Below, piece after piece: positions 7,523-15,967 of a stretch of 26,371 bases of DNA. The position numbers and the translations under genes were made by a program. Positions within the stretch are counted from its first letter, which is position 1. Each line of letters begins with the position of its first letter. Source of the stretch: Sphaerochaeta sp. UBA5849 (GTDB taxonomy: Bacteria; Spirochaetota; Spirochaetia; Sphaerochaetales; Sphaerochaetaceae); assembly GCA_002432715.1 (NCBI GenBank), contig DJGJ01000039.1:1-26371 (forward strand), written 5' to 3'. The notes beneath the pieces are model-generated. The model was not told the origin of the DNA. It did not search any database and saw nothing but the letters and a program-made list of their open reading frames with translations.

Positions 7523-9607
7523 CTACTCCTGTTCTTCCTTTACGGATTCCTTGTAGGCCTTGATCACTTCATCGGCCAACTTGCCGCTCAGCGGTTCGTA
7601 ATGGTCGAACTCCATTTCGAAACTCCCTGTTCCACTGGTCATTGACTTGAGGTCGATGGCGTAGTTGAGCAGTTCGGACTGGGGAACCAATGCTTTTACC
7701 ATTTGCAGGTGTCCCATTTCCTCCTGACCGAGCACCCGACCGCGTTTGCCGCTCAAGTCGGAAAGTATGTCGCCCAGGTAATCATTCTCAATGTATACAC
7801 TAAGTTTCATAATTGGTTCAAGTAGTACAGCCCCTGCTTTCTCGAGTGCCATCTTCATGGCTCCCTTCGCAGCGAGTTTGAATGCCATTTCACTTGAATC
7901 AACAGGGTGTTCCTTGCCGTCGATGAGGGTGATGCCGATATCCATCATCGGATAGCCTGCCAAAAAACCTTCCTCCATCTGCTCATGCAGGCCTTTTTCA
8001 ATACCAGGAATATACCCTTTGCTGACCGAGCCTCCCTTGATGGCATTGGTGAAGGAGTAGTAGGCTCCTCGTTCAAGCGGTTCGATTTCAATCAGGACAC
8101 GGGCGTATTGGCCATGGCCTCCACTCTGCTTCTTGTGTGAATATTCAGCTATTCCACTCTTCCTGCTGATGGTCTCACGATAGGCAACCCGGGGAAGCTT
8201 GGTGAAAATATTGATCTTTTGCTTCTCGCGCACCTTGTCGAGAATCATGTTCAAATGCAGTTCGCCCATTCCGGCAACCACATTTTCCTTGGTCTCCTCG
8301 TTGAACTTGATCGTGAACGTTAAGTCTTCTTCCATGACTTTGTGCAGGGATTCGTTCATCTTTACTTCACTTTTCTTGTCATCACTGCTGATGGCCAGGC
8401 TGTAGATGGGGTGCGGGAAGGCAAGGGGCTTGAACTTCAGCTTCTGGTCGGCTCCCTCGATGAGGGTGGAATTTGTGGCGGCGATATTGCTCTTTGCAAT
8501 CACCCCGATATCACCGGCAGGCAGTTCATCGGTTTCAATCAACTTCTTTCCAACCATGCGGTATACCTTGTTCGGCCGCTCTTTTTTCCCGAGATCAGGA
8601 TTATACAACTCGGTTTCACCCTTGACGGTGCCTCTGAGGACTTTGATAAAGCTCAGCTTGCCGCTGAATTGGTCGATGGTGGTCTTGAATACGAGCGCTG
8701 CAGCGCTTCCTTCGGCAGTGATGGGAAAGTCATTGACAGTTCCATCTTCGTCCACCGTCCAGTCGAGCTTGCCCAACGGTCTGGGGAAGTTGTTGCGGAT
8801 GAACGTCAAGAGACTGAGTATGCCGCTGCCCTCCTCGGAACAACCGCAGAATACGGGCACGACTCTGTTGCCATCCATACCTTCCCGCAGCCCGCGACGA
8901 ATGTCATCACTTTCCAGCGTGCCTGCTTCGAAATACTTTTCGATCAAGTCATCAGCACCCTCTGCCGCATTCTCGATGAGGGCATTACGGTAATCGTCTG
9001 CAAAATCAGCAAATTCGGCCGGGATGTCTCCAACTGTCTCCTTGCCGCCCCTGTTGATGAAATATGCCTTGTTTTCAATCAGATTGATGATTCCCTTGAA
9101 TTCCTTGCCGCTTCCCATGGGGATGGTGACAGGGACAAAGGTGGTTTTGAAGGTCTCTCTCAAATTCTCCAAAACATGGGTATAATCTGCACGGTCGCGG
9201 TCCATTTTGTTGATGAACACTGCGCGTGGCTTGTTTCGCTCGTCAAGGTGTCTCCAAAGTTTGATGGTTTCAATCTGTGCTCCATCACGTCCGTCAACGA
9301 CCATGAGGGCTGATTCACAGGAGCGGAATCCGCAAATGGTCTCGCCGATGAAGCCGGCTGTTCCCGGAGTGTCGAGAATATTGATGGTCTTGCCGTCCCA
9401 ATTCAGGGAAGCGAGGGAAGCGTGGATGGAAATCTTGTGGTTGATTTCCTCTTCCGTATAGTCACTGGTGGTCTTACCGCTAGCTACGGTTTCTGCCCGG
9501 GAAATCACATTGGCATAAAACAACATCTGTTCAACCAAGGTGGTTTTCCCGGTTTCATTGTGGCCGATGATGGCAACATTCCTTAAGTCAGTGCTGACAA
9601 CGCTCAT
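7523..9607 (-). CDS. Elongation factor G-like GTPase, EF-G II type
   Basis: A 694-residue translational GTPase with EF-G layout. G1 is GHNETGKT (15-22), G3 is DTPGTAGF (79-86) and G4 is NKMD (133-136). Domain IV keeps HKKQSGGHGQY, and the C-terminus has GTGSFEMEFDHYEP. The segment TTSDYTEEE in place of the usual switch-I sequence, together with the GHNETGKT P-loop, fits the EF-G II subfamily (EF-G2-like), whose cellular job is unsettled. The catalytic histidine of canonical DTPGH is replaced by Thr83. I chose ATG 9605-9607 because AGGAGGAA lies just upstream; the open frame extends further but without family resemblance. It has its own promoter and is separated from the XRE gene by a terminator. 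Confidence 0.9.
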   Translation of the reverse strand: MSVVSTDLRNVAIIGHNETGKTTLVEQMLFYANVISRAETVASGKTTSDYTEEEINHKISIHASLASLNWDGKTINILDTPGTAGFIGETICGFRSCESALMVVDGRDGAQIETIKLWRHLDERNKPRAVFINKMDRDRADYTHVLENLRETFKTTFVPVTIPMGSGKEFKGIINLIENKAYFINRGGKETVGDIPAEFADFADDYRNALIENAAEGADDLIEKYFEAGTLESDDIRRGLREGMDGNRVVPVFCGCSEEGSGILSLLTFIRNNFPRPLGKLDWTVDEDGTVNDFPITAEGSAAALVFKTTIDQFSGKLSFIKVLRGTVKGETELYNPDLGKKERPNKVYRMVGKKLIETDELPAGDIGVIAKSNIAATNSTLIEGADQKLKFKPLAFPHPIYSLAISSDDKKSEVKMNESLHKVMEEDLTFTIKFNEETKENVVAGMGELHLNMILDKVREKQKINIFTKLPRVAYRETISRKSGIAEYSHKKQSGGHGQYARVLIEIEPLERGAYYSFTNAIKGGSVSKGYIPGIEKGLHEQMEEGFLAGYPMMDIGITLIDGKEHPVDSSEMAFKLAAKGAMKMALEKAGAVLLEPIMKLSVYIENDYLGDILSDLSGKRGRVLGQEEMGHLQMVKALVPQSELLNYAIDLKSMTSGTGSFEMEFDHYEPLSGKLADEVIKAYKESVKEEQE

Positions 9608-9663
9608 AATTCCTCCTTCGATCACCTCTGATTCTTGTATGATGATCCAGAACGCATGCATCA

Positions 9664-9692
9664 ATGGTACGCTCCATAATCCCATATGTCAA
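9664..9692 (-). promoter_or_regulatory. Promoter of the EF-G II gene
   Basis: Read leftward, a perfect TTGACA (9687-9692) and TACCAT (9664-9669, 4/6) have a 17-base spacer. This gives a leader of about 50 bases before the start at 9607. Confidence 0.6.
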
Positions 9693-9709
9693 AAGAATTC
9701 TACCACCAT

Positions 9710-9743
9710 AAAAAAAGGCCGGACACTCGTACACGAACATCCG
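9710..9743 (-). terminator. Rho-independent terminator of the XRE gene
   Basis: Read leftward, a 10-bp stem (9734-9743 with 9720-9729) closes a 4-base loop and is followed by GCC and seven Ts (9716-9710). Three G-U pairs form only in the leftward transcript, so it is strand-specific. It lies directly upstream of the EF-G II promoter. Confidence 0.8.
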
Positions 9744-9781
9744 CCTGGAAATGCAGGGAAATAAAAAACGAGAGTGTATGG

Positions 9782-10105
9782 TCAGCGTGTCAAGCTTACA
9801 TTCACATCAATGATGTTGCTGATGTCCTGTTTCAGTTTGTAGGCGAACTGATCCATCACCGTCACATCGTTGGGCAGCTTGTCACCGTCTTCGCAAAAGA
9901 ACGTCCAGCAAGGCACATCCAACGCAGCACTGATTTTCTCGATTGTAGCAAAAGAAGGGGCCTTTCTTGAAGTTTCAATTTCTGTAACAAACGAAGTGGA
10001 AACCCCGATTTTCTCAGCAAGCTGAGCTTGGGTCAAGGAAAGCTTGCGTCTGCGCTCCTTGAGATTTCTCGCGAAAATGTCCTGCAAATTGTAAGTTCTA
10101 GCCAT
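9782..10105 (-). CDS. XRE-family helix-turn-helix regulator
   Basis: A 107-residue DNA-binding protein. Residues 14-68 form a classical Cro/CI-type helix-turn-helix (LTQAQLAEKIGVSTSFVTEIETSRKAPS split over the core helices), followed by a short C-terminal part with no recognised ligand domain (CWTFFCEDGD, then a helical DQFAYKLKQDISNI). ATG 10103-10105 has GAGGAG upstream. It lies alone between two EF-G genes transcribed the same way, ends at a strong terminator, and has a palindrome upstream that could be its own operator. A link to translation-factor control is only suggested by position. Confidence 0.88.
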   Translation of the reverse strand: MARTYNLQDIFARNLKERRRKLSLTQAQLAEKIGVSTSFVTEIETSRKAPSFATIEKISAALDVPCWTFFCEDGDKLPNDVTVMDQFAYKLKQDISNIIDVNVSLTR

Positions 10106-10150
10106 GTTGTACTCCTCTTAAGTAACTGCAATACCAGCAATCTATATCGA

Positions 10151-10174
10151 AAGGAGTATGATAACATTCTCCTT
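10151..10174. promoter_or_regulatory. Palindrome upstream of the XRE gene, candidate operator
   Basis: AAGGAG and CTCCTT outer arms (10151-10156, 10169-10174) continue inward with ATG/CAT after one mismatch, around ATAA. The repeat is centred about 57 bases upstream of the regulator start and covers a leftward TATCAT (5/6 to -10). Autoregulation is inferred. Confidence 0.45.
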
Positions 10175-10269
10175 CAGTCTAAAAATTTTCACAGTTTTAA
10201 TACATTCTAGGCACGGAACCAGCATTTCCGCAAGGTTTCACCCCGTCTTTTTTCCAGGATTCCATACCC

Positions 10270-12300
10270 TTAGCGGTTTTTTGGCTCGTAGTGGTCGAAC
10301 TCCATGGAGAATGTTCCTCTTCCCTGGGTTGCTGATCTGAGAGCAGTGGAGTATCCGAAAAGTTGGGAAAGCGGTGCTTGCGCATGAATGTGCTCGCTTG
10401 CCGTTCTGCTCTCAATGCTGTTCACCAGGCCCCCGCGGCTGGTGATGCTGGAGATGGCTTCGCCGACATACTGCGAAGGAACGACGACGGTGACTTTCAT
10501 CACCGGTTCCATGAGCACCGGTCCGGCTGACTGTGCAACCTTGTCGAAGCACATGGCCGCGCACGCTTCAAAAGCAAACTCACTGGCTGTCAGTTCGTGG
10601 AAGACAATATCGGTAACCTCGACTTCGAGATCGCACGCTTCATACCCGAACTGAATGCCGCCTTTGAATGCGTTGGTGACTCCCCGTTTGATCGCCTCAA
10701 GATAGATCTCGTCAATACCTCGCGTTTTTGCACTGATGCGGTACTGTGTTCCGCTTCCGGACGCCAGCGGTTTTACCGTCATGCTTAATCCTGCTGTATT
10801 CTCTTTTCCAGCCAATACTTTTGAGAAGGTCTCCGATCCGCTGGCAACCTTGCTGACAGATTCACGATAGGTAACCTGCGGTTTGCCGACCCTGGCTTGG
10901 ATTTTCATCTCCTTGGTCAGACGGGTCACCAACACATCCAAATGCAGTTCTCCCATGCCGCTTATGACCAGCTGGCCGGTTTCCTCGTCATCCCGATAGG
11001 TGAAGGTAGGGTCTTCCTGGGCAAGCGTAGCGAGTGCTGCACGCAGCTTATCCCCATCGCTCTGCGTGTTCGGCTCTATGGCCACTGAGATGACCGGAAT
11101 GGGGAAATGCATCTGCTCAAGCAGTATCTGTGCTCCTTCGCTGCCGATGGTATCGCCGGTCCTGCCTTCCTTGAAACCGATGACAACCCCGATGTCACCT
11201 GCTTCGAGTTCGTTGACTTCCTCCGCCCGGTTTGCATGCATCCTCAGAATCCTGTTGACCCGTTCACGCTTTTTCTTGCTGATGTTCATCAGTGTAGTGC
11301 CTTTGCGTATGGTCCCGTTGTATACGCGCACAAAATCCATTGCACCGGCCTCACGGTCGACTTGGATTTTAAAAATCAAGGCCAAAGGAGGCTTGTCCTT
11401 GGAGTAGGGAACCTCGACCTGTTTCTGTGTTTTCAGATGGATGCCCATGATCGGCGGGACTTCGGAGGGCGAAGGCAGATAGTCGATGACTCCGTCAAGC
11501 AAGGCCTGCACCCCGATGTCCTTCAGCGATGATCCAACGAATACCGGCAGGGCCTGACGGGCGATGGTTGCTTTCTTCAAGGTTTTCTTGAGCAGATCGG
11601 AGCCGATCTCCGCCCCCTCGAAATAGAGTTCGGTTATCTCGTCGCTGAAGGAGGAAACGCTGTCGATCAAACGTTCATACCACTGATCAACCTTATCGCG
11701 CATCGAAGATGGTATATCCTGCTCGACAATGGTTTTTCCCTGGTCCTCAGTGCTGAATACCAGATATTTCTTCTTGATCAAATCGATGATGCCGCTGAAG
11801 CTGCTCTCAGTGCCGACAGGCAGGAATACGGGAATGGGATTTGCCCCAAGCTTGACCTTCAGCTCATTGACCGCTTCTTCGAAGTTTGCGCCAAGGCGGT
11901 CCATTTTATTGATGAATGCAATACGGGGAACCCGGTAGGTATCAGCCTGCCTCCAGACTGTCTCGGTTTGCGGCTCAACCCCGCCGACTGCACAAACCAC
12001 CATGACCGCACCATCCAGCACCCTCAGCGAACGTTCGACTTCAGCGGTGAAGTCCACATGGCCCGGGGTATCTATGATGTTGATTTGATGTTCTTTCCAA
12101 TAACAGGTGGTGGCTGCGCTGGCAATGGTGATGCCGCGGTCCTGTTCCTGCTCGAGGAAGTCCATCGTTGCTTCGCCGTTGTCCACCTCTCCGATTCTAT
12201 GATTCTCGCCGGTATAGAAGAGAATCCTCTCGGTGGTGGTGGTTTTGCCTGCATCGATATGTGCCATAATGCCGATATTGCGTGTCATCTTCTCGTTCAT
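10270..12300 (-). CDS. fusA: Elongation factor G paralogue (possible recycling EF-G)
   Basis: A 676-residue EF-G with complete GTPase motifs: AHIDAGKT (13-20), RGITI, DTPGHVDF (77-84) and NKMD (131-134), and the domain V ending SMEFDHYEP. Domain IV is unusual. It lacks the QSGGRGQYG loop and instead reads GLSMTVKPLASGSGTQY, similar in pattern to the tetracycline-type ribosomal protection proteins. Spirochaetes are known to carry two specialised EF-Gs, one for translocation and one for ribosome recycling; the short length and odd domain IV make the recycling paralogue (spdEFG2-like) my preference, as inference. No ribosomal protein or tuf gene is adjacent, so this is not the str-operon copy. 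ATG 12298-12300 has GAAGGA nine bases upstream. Confidence 0.9.
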   Translation of the reverse strand: MNEKMTRNIGIMAHIDAGKTTTTERILFYTGENHRIGEVDNGEATMDFLEQEQDRGITIASAATTCYWKEHQINIIDTPGHVDFTAEVERSLRVLDGAVMVVCAVGGVEPQTETVWRQADTYRVPRIAFINKMDRLGANFEEAVNELKVKLGANPIPVFLPVGTESSFSGIIDLIKKKYLVFSTEDQGKTIVEQDIPSSMRDKVDQWYERLIDSVSSFSDEITELYFEGAEIGSDLLKKTLKKATIARQALPVFVGSSLKDIGVQALLDGVIDYLPSPSEVPPIMGIHLKTQKQVEVPYSKDKPPLALIFKIQVDREAGAMDFVRVYNGTIRKGTTLMNISKKKRERVNRILRMHANRAEEVNELEAGDIGVVIGFKEGRTGDTIGSEGAQILLEQMHFPIPVISVAIEPNTQSDGDKLRAALATLAQEDPTFTYRDDEETGQLVISGMGELHLDVLVTRLTKEMKIQARVGKPQVTYRESVSKVASGSETFSKVLAGKENTAGLSMTVKPLASGSGTQYRISAKTRGIDEIYLEAIKRGVTNAFKGGIQFGYEACDLEVEVTDIVFHELTASEFAFEACAAMCFDKVAQSAGPVLMEPVMKVTVVVPSQYVGEAISSITSRGGLVNSIESRTASEHIHAQAPLSQLFGYSTALRSATQGRGTFSMEFDHYEPKNR

Positions 12301-12328
12301 GCTATCAATCCTTCAAACAATCTGTGCA

Positions 12329-12357
12329 ACAATAGCATACATGGAGTTGAATATCAA
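12329..12357 (-). promoter_or_regulatory. Candidate promoter of the EF-G paralogue
   Basis: Read leftward, TTGATA (12352-12357) and TATTGT (12329-12334) are 17 bases apart, both 4-5/6 matches. The -35 overlaps the stop codon of the metal ATPase gene, so fusA may be transcribed both from here and by read-through. Confidence 0.4.
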
Positions 12358-14456
12358 CGAGAAGGACGGAAGAGCAGAATCCTTAAGGCATTGAGAATTG
12401 CGATGATCGTCACCCCGGTATCGGCAAGCACGGCTATCCACATGGAGGCATATCCCATCGCTCCCAGTCCAAGAGCCAAAGCCTTCACCAGGAGGGCGAA
12501 ACTGATGTTTTGCCTGACGATGGCTGCAGTATGCCTACTGATCTCAAGCAGGTTCGCCACCTCTTGCAAGTCATCGGCAAGAATGACCACATCGGCACTT
12601 TCCATCGCGGCATCACTTGCATTGCTGCCCATGGCGATGCCTACTTTGCTTGCAGCCAGGCTGGGGGCATCGTTCATTCCGTCTCCCACGAAGACCAGAT
12701 TTTTGCGTTCTGCTGACATTGCTAGCATGCGTTCCTGTTTCTCATGGGGCAGAAGGGATGCGTGCACCTCATCCAAGCCGAGTTCCGCCGCCACGCGGTT
12801 TGCATGCACTTCTGTGTCGCCGCTGATCATGGCGAGGTGCGTGATCCCCAGGTCCCTGAGATGCTTGACCACGGATTTGGCCTCCGAGCGCAGGGTGTCG
12901 CGCAGGATGAACGAGGCTTCATGACGGCCGTCCACGGCCAACAGGATTGCAGCCTCATCCTCAGCCCCTGGTTCCACCACGATCCCCAAATCCTCAAACA
13001 GCGCGGCATTGCCTGCTGCAACACGTCTGCCGTCGACCAAGGCGGACAGGCCTTTTCCCGCAACCTCCTGTACATCGAGTGCCGCATATGGAGCGTTGAG
13101 GGTGAGGAAGGCTTTTGCCAGCGGGTGGTTGCTGTTTCGTTCAAGGGAGGCTGCAATTTCCTGTAGATAGGCTTCATCATGGGTGGCAGAGGCCGTCAAG
13201 CGAACCTCGAGCAAGGTGAACGTTCCACTGGTAAGGGTCCCGGTCTTGTCGAACACGATGGTATCGGTCTTTGCAAGGGCTTCCAAATAGTTGCCTCCCT
13301 TGACCAGGATACCCCTCTTGGCACTCTTTCCAATTCCTGCAAAATACGAAAGCGGAACACTGATGACCAACGCACACGGACAGCTCACCACCAGAAACAC
13401 CAGTGAACGATAGACCCAGGTCTGCCAAGACCCGGTTATCAGACCTGGGATGACGGCGAGCGCAACGGCCAAGAACACCACGATCGGGGTATAGTATCGG
13501 GCAAACGAGGTGATATAGCGTTCAGTTTGCGCCTTTTTTCCTGCGCTCTCCTCAACCAGCTGCAAAATTTTTGCTGCAGTACTCTCCTCATAAGGCTTGC
13601 CGGCCCTGATATCGAGCGTCCCTCCCAGGTTGAGGGAACTGCCAAGCACCTCGTCTCCGACTTTCACTGTTCTCGGAATTGATTCCCCGGTCAAATGCTG
13701 CATATCCAAACTGGAGCTTCCACTGACTATATATCCATCGACTGGTATTTTCTCGCCTGAAAGCACCCGTATGTGTGAACCGGGAACAACCTCTTCGACG
13801 GCAACCATGGTAGTACTCTGTCCTTGGACCAGCCTTGCCTGCTGCACCTTCAAGTCAAGGGCCTCAATGATTGATTTTCTGCTCTGCATTACCGAACGGG
13901 CTTGGAAATATTCTCCGACCAGATAGAAAAGCATGACAGCCGCCGCTTCCCCTGTTTCCCCTATGGCCAATGCTCCAAGCGTTGCAATGCTCATCAAGAA
14001 ATTTTCATCAAAGATTTTTCCATGCACTACATTTCTCGCCGCCTTGAGCAGCACATCGTAACCGCTTACCACAAAGCTCAGTATGAACAGGTGGGGAATG
14101 TCGAAAAGCATGGCCAGACCGAAGCCGAGTAGCGAGACAAGGATTCGGACCAAGATGACCCAAAGAGGATCATCTTCGTCCTTTGTTCGGTTTTCCAAGG
14201 GTTTCACCTTGAGCGACGGTTCCACCCGTTTGGCTTCCTTGATGAGGTCGCTGTAAAAGGACTCCTGCTGTTTTTCGGTGGTGCTGATGCGTATTTGCTT
14301 GCGCGAGAAATCGACCCGGGCCGATGCAACCCCTCCGATTCGCTGGATGCGGTCCTCGATTTTTGCAGCGCAGACAGGACAATCCACCCCCTCGAATGTG
14401 TAGTCCCGTTCATGCAATGGGGATGGTTCTGTGTGGGTTGCTTTGGATGGATGCAT
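12354..14456 (-). CDS. Heavy-metal exporting P1B-type ATPase (Zn/Cd/Pb type)
   Basis: A 700-residue membrane pump that uses ATP to export soft divalent metals. An N-terminal heavy-metal-associated domain has C26-P-V-C29. Membrane helices follow, then TGES (256-259) in the actuator, the transport-site CPC (359-361, in SCPCALVISVPLS), the phosphorylated Asp403 in DKTGT, and GDGMNDAPSLA near the end of the nucleotide domain. The last helix carries ADTG, a feature of the Zn/Cd/Pb (ZntA/CadA) class; copper-type ATPases differ there. ATG 14454-14456 has TAGGAG upstream. Its promoter overlaps an ArsR/SmtB-like operator, which supports metal induction. No ArsR-family gene is in the window. Confidence 0.95.
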   Translation of the reverse strand: MHPSKATHTEPSPLHERDYTFEGVDCPVCAAKIEDRIQRIGGVASARVDFSRKQIRISTTEKQQESFYSDLIKEAKRVEPSLKVKPLENRTKDEDDPLWVILVRILVSLLGFGLAMLFDIPHLFILSFVVSGYDVLLKAARNVVHGKIFDENFLMSIATLGALAIGETGEAAAVMLFYLVGEYFQARSVMQSRKSIIEALDLKVQQARLVQGQSTTMVAVEEVVPGSHIRVLSGEKIPVDGYIVSGSSSLDMQHLTGESIPRTVKVGDEVLGSSLNLGGTLDIRAGKPYEESTAAKILQLVEESAGKKAQTERYITSFARYYTPIVVFLAVALAVIPGLITGSWQTWVYRSLVFLVVSCPCALVISVPLSYFAGIGKSAKRGILVKGGNYLEALAKTDTIVFDKTGTLTSGTFTLLEVRLTASATHDEAYLQEIAASLERNSNHPLAKAFLTLNAPYAALDVQEVAGKGLSALVDGRRVAAGNAALFEDLGIVVEPGAEDEAAILLAVDGRHEASFILRDTLRSEAKSVVKHLRDLGITHLAMISGDTEVHANRVAAELGLDEVHASLLPHEKQERMLAMSAERKNLVFVGDGMNDAPSLAASKVGIAMGSNASDAAMESADVVILADDLQEVANLLEISRHTAAIVRQNISFALLVKALALGLGAMGYASMWIAVLADTGVTIIAILNALRILLFRPSR

Positions 14457-14475
14457 GGTTGACTCCTAATATATC

Positions 14476-14501
14476 AATATATGAATAGATGTTCATATAT
14501 T
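14476..14501. promoter_or_regulatory. ArsR/SmtB-type operator
   Basis: Perfect arms AATATATGAA (14476-14485) and TTCATATATT (14492-14501) around TAGATG. Written as 12-2-12 the arms match at 11 of 12 positions, the layout of SmtB/CadC/CzrA operators. It overlaps the -10 box of the metal ATPase promoter. Confidence 0.8.
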
Positions 14502-14525
14502 AGGAAGTGTTGGCATCCTTGTCAA
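14497..14525 (-). promoter_or_regulatory. Promoter of the heavy-metal ATPase
   Basis: Read leftward, a perfect TTGACA (14520-14525), 17-base spacer, and TAATAT (14497-14502, 4/6). The operator covers the -10 and start region, so a bound repressor would block RNA polymerase. Confidence 0.7.
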
Positions 14526-14534
14526 GCACCTATG

Positions 14535-15881
14535 TCAGACATCCCAGGCGGGATCGATGATTTCTGGAACAATCTGCCGCTCGTAGATGGAGAGTCTGCC
14601 GCTGAAGAGGTAGGCTATGCAGCAAACAAAGAACAACGAGGTGGGATTGCCGAAGCCGTACAGCTCCAATCCCAATACAAAGCAGGCCAAGGGGAGTTTG
14701 GTGCTGCCGCTGAGCATTCCTATGGCTCCGAACATGGACAGTGCAGAGACCGGGATGGGAAGCAGCGCTCCGAACAAGGCCCCTGTTGTGGCGCCTATGA
14801 CGAGAATCGGGATGACCTCGCCGCCAGCAAAGCCGCTTCCAATGGTCAGGGCGGTCAAGAGGAGCTTGAAAAGAGGGGCGAACTTGCTGGTGGTCCCGTA
14901 CTCTGCCTCAATGATGAGGTCGATGGAGAGTCCGTTGTAGGCAAACGTACCGGTGACCAGGTAAATGACGATTGATGCAAGCAATAACAGCGAACTGGCA
15001 AGCAGTGCTTTCTTGTAGGGGTTCGTGGTAATCCGAGAGAACAGGCTCTTGGTCAGATGGATCAGGTGGCAGAAGAGTCTGCTGGCCAAGCCGAGCAGGA
15101 TGGAGTATGCCAATAATATGAGAAGTGTGGAAAGATCGAGGGTGAAGGCTTCGGCTGTCACCGGGACCAAGGTGTGCGTATGCAAAGCCTTGCTCACCAT
15201 GCAGGCGGTGAAGGAGGCGGTCAGGCAGGGCAGGAGGGCGTCGGTTCGGTTCACCCGGGGATTGGAGAACTGCATTCCGAACAAGGTTCCGGCAATCGGG
15301 GCGTTGAACAGGGCGCCGAAGGCGGCCCCAGCACCGCTGATCAACCAGATACCTTTCTGCTGGATGGATTGCCTCTGCCCCTGGTGCAGCATCTGCATTT
15401 CCAGGCGGGAGCAGTAGCTTCCGATGGAAGCCCCGACTTGGACCCCGACGCCTTCCTTGCCTCCTGATGCTCCCACAAGATGGGTGATGAACGTATTGAA
15501 CAGCAAAAGAGGAGCCATTTTGGTGGATATCTTCTGCTTGTGCGCATCACGATCCTTCTCGTAGCCGATGCTGGTGGGGTGGGCGATATCGAGAATGCCC
15601 TGATTGATCAAGTCGATCACCTGCGAGCCGCCGTCTTTCAGGTAAGGCCCGAGTTTCTGATACAGAAAGGCGGTAAGCAGGGCACCAAGGGGTATGAGAA
15701 AATGAAGCCACGGATGGTTGGAGCGGATCGACCCGGCTTCAGCGACGAGAAAGGTCAACAGACTGATGACCGGTCCGACCAACATGCCAAGCACCACTGC
15801 CCGAACTGTCCAAGCCACTAGGGGAATTGAGAAATTGCGTCGTGTTAGGTTCATAGTCCCCATCATAGGAGCTTTTCTCAT
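14535..15881 (-). CDS. CLC-family channel/antiporter, fluoride-type (CLC-F-like)
   Basis: A polytopic CLC membrane protein of about 448 residues. The selectivity motifs differ from chloride-type CLCs: GKEGV-GVQVG (141-150) replaces GREGP, GSGFAGGEVIPIL (about 349-361) replaces GGIFAP, and the first motif region reads GGSQVID instead of GSGIP. These are the changes known from bacterial CLC-F fluoride/proton antiporters, so fluoride export is my best reading; a chloride role cannot be excluded. The start is uncertain: ATG 15881 is used here, TTG 15896 and ATGs at 15866, 15863 and 15854 are alternatives, none with a good ribosome site. It is divergent from araD and just upstream of the metal ATPase. 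I see no fluoride riboswitch in its own leader. Confidence 0.85.
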   Translation of the reverse strand: MRKAPMMGTMNLTRRNFSIPLVAWTVRAVVLGMLVGPVISLLTFLVAEAGSIRSNHPWLHFLIPLGALLTAFLYQKLGPYLKDGGSQVIDLINQGILDIAHPTSIGYEKDRDAHKQKISTKMAPLLLFNTFITHLVGASGGKEGVGVQVGASIGSYCSRLEMQMLHQGQRQSIQQKGIWLISGAGAAFGALFNAPIAGTLFGMQFSNPRVNRTDALLPCLTASFTACMVSKALHTHTLVPVTAEAFTLDLSTLLILLAYSILLGLASRLFCHLIHLTKSLFSRITTNPYKKALLASSLLLLASIVIYLVTGTFAYNGLSIDLIIEAEYGTTSKFAPLFKLLLTALTIGSGFAGGEVIPILVIGATTGALFGALLPIPVSALSMFGAIGMLSGSTKLPLACFVLGLELYGFGNPTSLFFVCCIAYLFSGRLSIYERQIVPEIIDPAWDV

Positions 15882-15912
15882 TTCTTGGAACCACAAGAGA
15901 GCCTGGTTTGCC

Positions 15913-15941
15913 TTGACAACTTACAAAGCTTGGCACACACT
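15913..15941 (+). promoter_or_regulatory. Possible promoter of the araD operon
   Basis: A perfect TTGACA (15913-15918) is followed after 17 bases by CACACT (3/6). The poor -10 suggests an activator-dependent promoter or a chance match. Confidence 0.35.
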
Positions 15942-15967
15942 TGCTTTTGGTACGCAAGGAGTAAGGT

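Noticed and set aside
10175..10269. A terminator for the EF-G paralogue
   Set aside because: The best stem (CGGAA/TTCCG) is five base pairs and no T run follows it.
15882..15967. A fluoride riboswitch in front of the CLC gene
   Set aside because: The leftward leader lacks GGCGATGG and the ACTCCT element seen at 21671-21733.
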